This document shows, piece after piece, positions 22,467 to 24,547 of a stretch of 24,547 nucleotides of DNA (positions within the stretch are counted from its first letter, which is position 1; the number at the start of each line of letters is the position of its first letter). A program made the translations under genes and the position numbers. This DNA comes from JAPLST01 sp964397565 (GTDB lineage Bacteria > Auribacterota > UBA3054 > JAPLST01), in contig CAYNJC010000052.1 of assembly GCA_964397565.1 (NCBI GenBank), positions 1 to 24,547 of the forward strand. Reading direction: 5' to 3'. The notes beneath the pieces were generated by a model. That model did no database searches, was not told the origin of the DNA, and saw only the letters and a program-made list of their open reading frames with translations.

Positions 22467-22498
22467 AAACCGGGTCTTTTGACGAACCGGCCCGGTTT
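22467..22498 (+). promoter_or_regulatory. Inverted repeat overlapping a promoter, possible operator
   Basis: AAACCGGG (22467-22474) and CCCGGTTT (22491-22498) form a perfect 8-bp inverted repeat that spans the -35 box. A second, shorter palindrome, AACCGG-C-CCGGTT, fills the promoter spacer (22485-22497). Either could bind a repressor or form a hairpin. Confidence 0.5.
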
Positions 22499-22507
22499 CG
22501 CTACAAT
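22479..22507 (+). promoter_or_regulatory. Sigma-70 promoter of the small unknown gene
   Basis: TTGACG (22479-22484) and TACAAT (22502-22507) are 17 nt apart, each one base from consensus. The predicted start is near 22514, giving a 40-nt leader before the ATG at 22554. Confidence 0.75.
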
Positions 22508-22553
22508 GGCACAACAACCTTGTTATTCATGACTAACACATCAGGGCACACCC

Positions 22554-22925
22554 ATGACTACACGCGGCCCCACCACCGGCGAAAAACAACGGCGTAAGAA
22601 AACGCGCGAACTTGTCGCCACGGCCTATCTCCGTGAATTGACTGCCGCGCTGACGGCGCTGGCAGCACAGGTTGACGCCTGGCGCGCCGGCCAGATTGAT
22701 GCCTGCCAACTCAACGAGGATGTGCATGCGTATCACAACGGCACGGCCCGCGACTTGTGGAAGAAGTACAACATGCCGGCCGACATGTTGCTGACGCTCT
22801 TGGTGGCTGGCGGCGTGATTCAAAAAGAAGAAGTGCCCGCCGACTTGCTCGACGCGCTGCACAGTGGCGGCGCCGCGCAGGCACTGGCGGCCGAAACGCC
22901 ACCAGAGACTGACAAGCAGCATTGA
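22554..22925 (+). CDS. Small helical protein of unknown function
   Basis: I do not recognise this 123-residue protein. A basic N-terminus (MTTRGPTTGEKQRRKKTREL) leads into an alanine-rich amphipathic helix (AYLRELTAALTALAAQVDAWRAG), then a mixed central part with YHNGTARDLWKKY, a hydrophobic helix ADMLLTLLVAGGVI, and an acidic, probably disordered tail (about 105-123). It has no signal peptide or membrane span. The layout could fit a small dimeric regulator or chaperone-like protein, which is speculation. A convincing promoter at 22479-22507 and an AGGG about 8 nt before the ATG support expression. A 22-codon reading frame from 22529 overlaps the start in another frame. The gene stands alone, diverging from purA and converging on the oxidoreductase gene. 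Confidence 0.75.
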   Translation: MTTRGPTTGEKQRRKKTRELVATAYLRELTAALTALAAQVDAWRAGQIDACQLNEDVHAYHNGTARDLWKKYNMPADMLLTLLVAGGVIQKEEVPADLLDALHSGGAAQALAAETPPETDKQH

Positions 22926-23039
22926 CGTGCGCGCGGCGCGGCGCGGCGAACAACATAGCTGCGGCGACCCGCCGCGTTCGCTTGTTGCTGTGGTTGCCGT
23001 GGACGCGGCGCGGCGTTTGGCGTGGAGCGGTGCCGGAAA

Positions 23040-23067
23040 GCGGGCACTGCGTTTTCTATATGCCCGC
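23040..23067 (+). terminator. Hairpin in the convergent gap
   Basis: GCGGGCA (23040-23046) and TGCCCGC (23061-23067) pair perfectly around a 14-nt loop containing TTTTCTATA. No U-tract follows on the plus strand, so it is only a possible terminator. The rest of the 143-bp gap is very GC-rich with CGGCG runs and no gene. Confidence 0.3.
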
Positions 23068-23068
23068 C

Positions 23069-24115
23069 CTACACGCGCACGGCGCGACCACGCGCCGCCG
23101 CGGCCAGGCACGCGTCGAGATAGCACTGTATGCGCCAGCCGTCTTCAAAATCCGGCTTATCCAGCGTGTGGGTGCGCACACTGCGGATGAAGCGCTGATA
23201 AATGTTTGGCACCTTCGGGCAGCGCAGCGTGCGCCAGCGGCCGGCCTGCATATCGTTGCCGCAGCATAGTTGTAGCTTGTTCCACGCGCTGTCCAAATCC
23301 ACGATCAGCGCGCCGGCAGTGCCGTACACGCGCAGGCGAATACTGTTGCTCTGGCCGGTGGCCCAGCGGCTCGAGTGCACCACGCCGAGCGCGCCATTGG
23401 CAAAGCGCAGGGATGCCACAAATGAATCGTTGGCATCCAGGAGAACACCCTTGTATTTGTTGCCCGGCAGGCCTTTCGGCAACGAAGTCATTTGACACGA
23501 AAGCTCGCGTGGCGCGCCGGCCACAAAAGTCATAAAATCCAGAATGTGCACGCCGAGGTCGCCAAGGTCGCCGTTGCTTTGTGCGGCTGACATGCGCCAC
23601 AGCGCGCCCGGGCTAATCGGCTGCTTCGTGCGCCAGACTGTGCGCGTCAGCCAGCCCTGCAAGTAACTGGCCTCAACATGACGCAGTTCGCCGAGCGCAC
23701 CCGCCGCGACGAGTTCCCGCGCTTGGTACAATGCCGCGGATGCGCGATACGAGAAATTCACCATGTTGACCACCTTGGCGGCGCGCACGGCCTGCACCAT
23801 GACGTTGGCCTCGGCGGCATTGGTCGCCAATGGTTTTTCGCACAAAATATGCAGCCCATGGCGGGCGGCGCGCAGCGCCAAGTCTTTATGAGCCGCGTCT
23901 GCGGCGACAATCGAGACGGCGTCCAGCCCGCCCGCATCCAGCAGCGCGGCCACATCGGTGTATGCGCGCGGCACATTGTTCTGCTGCGCAAACGCCTGCA
24001 CGCGCGCCTGGTCCACATCGCAGCAGGCCGCGAGTCGCACGCCCGCAATCTCTTTCAAGCTGTGCACGTGCTGTTGGGCCATGTTGCCCGTACCCAAGAT
24101 TGCCAATCGAATCAT
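23069..24115 (-). CDS. Gfo/Idh/MocA-family NAD(P)-dependent oxidoreductase
   Basis: This 348-residue protein has an N-terminal Rossmann fold with GTGNMAQQH (8-16), then CEKPLA (92-97) with the conserved Glu-Lys-Pro that contacts the nicotinamide and substrate. The C-terminal alpha/beta domain has GDLGDLGVHILDFM (182-195), where His190 is the usual catalytic histidine. Family members oxidise or reduce sugars, inositols and their derivatives in the cytoplasm; the substrate cannot be told. The ATG at 24115 has GGAG about 7 nt upstream. It seems to stand alone, converging on the small unknown gene, and has a possible TATACT -10 at 24150-24155. The GH36-like enzyme elsewhere in the window fits a carbohydrate-using lifestyle, though no operon links them. 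Confidence 0.95.
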   Translation of the reverse strand: MIRLAILGTGNMAQQHVHSLKEIAGVRLAACCDVDQARVQAFAQQNNVPRAYTDVAALLDAGGLDAVSIVAADAAHKDLALRAARHGLHILCEKPLATNAAEANVMVQAVRAAKVVNMVNFSYRASAALYQARELVAAGALGELRHVEASYLQGWLTRTVWRTKQPISPGALWRMSAAQSNGDLGDLGVHILDFMTFVAGAPRELSCQMTSLPKGLPGNKYKGVLLDANDSFVASLRFANGALGVVHSSRWATGQSNSIRLRVYGTAGALIVDLDSAWNKLQLCCGNDMQAGRWRTLRCPKVPNIYQRFIRSVRTHTLDKPDFEDGWRIQCYLDACLAAAARGRAVRV

Positions 24116-24149
24116 GATCTGCTCCGCAAAGGTTATAGAAAACCCTCAT

Positions 24150-24155
24150 AGTATA
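24150..24155 (-). promoter_or_regulatory. Candidate -10 box of the oxidoreductase gene
   Basis: TATACT on the minus strand lies about 35 nt upstream of the ATG at 24115. There is no clear -35. Confidence 0.35.
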
Positions 24156-24460
24156 CAGAAAAGCACGGTCGCGGGCATGACGGGCGTTCATACGACAGAA
24201 CCCGTTGATTGAAGGTGATCTGCACTAATGCTTGCCCCGACCCCTTCTGGGCGGGAATGAGGGGGATGCGCCGCTCTGACAGATGCGGCGCGGCGCCGCG
24301 TGGCAAGTAACAAGTAACAGGTACTTGCAACTCACTGCGCGAATGCGGCGGCATCCAAGCCATGCGGAATGCCATCCATAGTGACTTTTTTTCGCGAAAG
24401 AATTGAGGGCGTATGAAACGCCCGCCACGAAGAACCAGCTGGTGCGGCTGACAAAGCAGG
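24156..24460. other. Intergenic region, no gene recognised
   Basis: I see no convincing gene in this stretch. The longest open frame here is cysteine- and proline-rich, has no family features and spans the repeat elements. It holds two AAGTAAC heptads (24305-24318) inside a perfect 7-bp inverted repeat, GCAAGTA and TACTTGC (24303-24328), and a small hairpin GGGCGT/ACGCCC at 24407-24423. Confidence 0.6.
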
Positions 24461-24485
24461 AAGGCGGGGGGCAATCCCCCGCCTT
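24461..24485 (-). terminator. Strong GC-rich terminator hairpin
   Basis: AAGGCGGGGG (24461-24470) and CCCCCGCCTT (24476-24485) pair perfectly over 10 bp around a 5-nt loop. It lies 35 nt past the stop of the partial gene entering from the right. On the plus strand a T-rich CTGTTTGGTTT follows, and on the minus strand a less T-rich CCTGCTTTGT, so it may work in either direction. Confidence 0.75.
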
Positions 24486-24520
24486 CTGTTTGGTTTACAA
24501 ACGTATGCTACTGATGGTTC

Positions 24521-24547
24521 TTAGCGTTTGCGCAGCCAGAGCGCCAG
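24521..24547 (-). CDS. C-terminal end of a gene entering from the right, possibly PEP-CTERM-like
   Basis: The last eight codons before a TAA on the minus strand read LALWLRKR. A short hydrophobic run ending in a basic cluster is how PEP-CTERM and similar sorted surface proteins finish, but eight residues cannot prove it, and many membrane proteins end the same way. The strong hairpin 35 nt downstream supports this being a real gene end. Confidence 0.5.
   Translation of the reverse strand: MALWLRKR

Noticed and set aside
22529..22597. 22-codon frame overlapping the start of the small unknown gene, possible leader peptide
   Set aside because: It has no ribosome site, no run of regulatory codons and no attenuator hairpin, so chance is the simpler reading.
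24133..24474. 113-codon minus-strand frame near the right edge
   Set aside because: It crosses heptad repeats and a terminator arm, has no ribosome site, and its composition (Pro, Arg, Cys, Ser) looks non-coding.

Overview
The window looks like a chromosomal segment of a GC-rich (roughly 60 percent by eye) Gram-negative-type bacterium that lives partly on carbohydrates. I cannot assign a species. The evidence is housekeeping purine genes, a secreted or anchored GH36-like glycosidase, a Gfo/Idh/MocA oxidoreductase, a xylose-isomerase-like TIM barrel, a possible PEP-CTERM-like C-terminus at the right edge, and intergenic heptanucleotide tandem repeats. The PVC group and other less-studied environmental phyla are plausible, but this is inference. 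There are no tRNA or rRNA genes and no intact insertion sequences.

Positions 1 to about 10,720 hold a complete type I-C CRISPR-Cas locus on the minus strand. In transcription order it is promoter, cas3, cas5c, cas8c (with an internal cas11c start), cas7c, an extra gene, cas4, cas1, cas2, leader, array. The array has 27 identical 33-nt repeats and 26 complete spacers and runs off the left edge. The cas genes are closely spaced or overlap by 4 nt. The exception is the extra gene, which begins 106 nt after cas7 and ends 7 nt before cas4. It encodes an N-terminal HEAT-repeat region, a four-cysteine zinc ribbon and a C-terminal PD-(D/E)XK-like nuclease domain. I do not know this as a standard I-C subunit, and it is the best candidate here for something undescribed. 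It sits beside cas4-cas1-cas2, so a role in spacer acquisition or in processing foreign DNA is the natural hypothesis. Two spacers encode diverged versions of the same 11-residue peptide in the same register, which suggests repeated sampling of one protospacer site from related phages.

Positions 10,720 to 14,500 hold two overlapping paralogous multi-spanning membrane proteins and purH, all on the minus strand. Positions 14,500 to 17,390 hold a membrane-anchored GH36-like enzyme, divergently transcribed from a small secreted protein (17,384-17,887). That gene converges on an RsuA/RluB-type pseudouridine synthase with a basic octapeptide-repeat tail. A minus-strand group follows: purA, a TIM-barrel protein (3-nt gap) and a membrane-anchored alpha/beta hydrolase (16-nt gap). 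A small helical protein of unknown function on the plus strand has a well-formed promoter with an overlapping inverted repeat. A Gfo/Idh/MocA oxidoreductase, a strong terminator hairpin and the last eight codons of a further gene close the window.

Several intergenic gaps carry heptanucleotide tandem repeats of different sequence but the same 7-nt period (10,817; 14,511; 18,983; 22,350; 22,420; 24,305). They look like one class of short tandem repeat that decorates gene boundaries in this genome.
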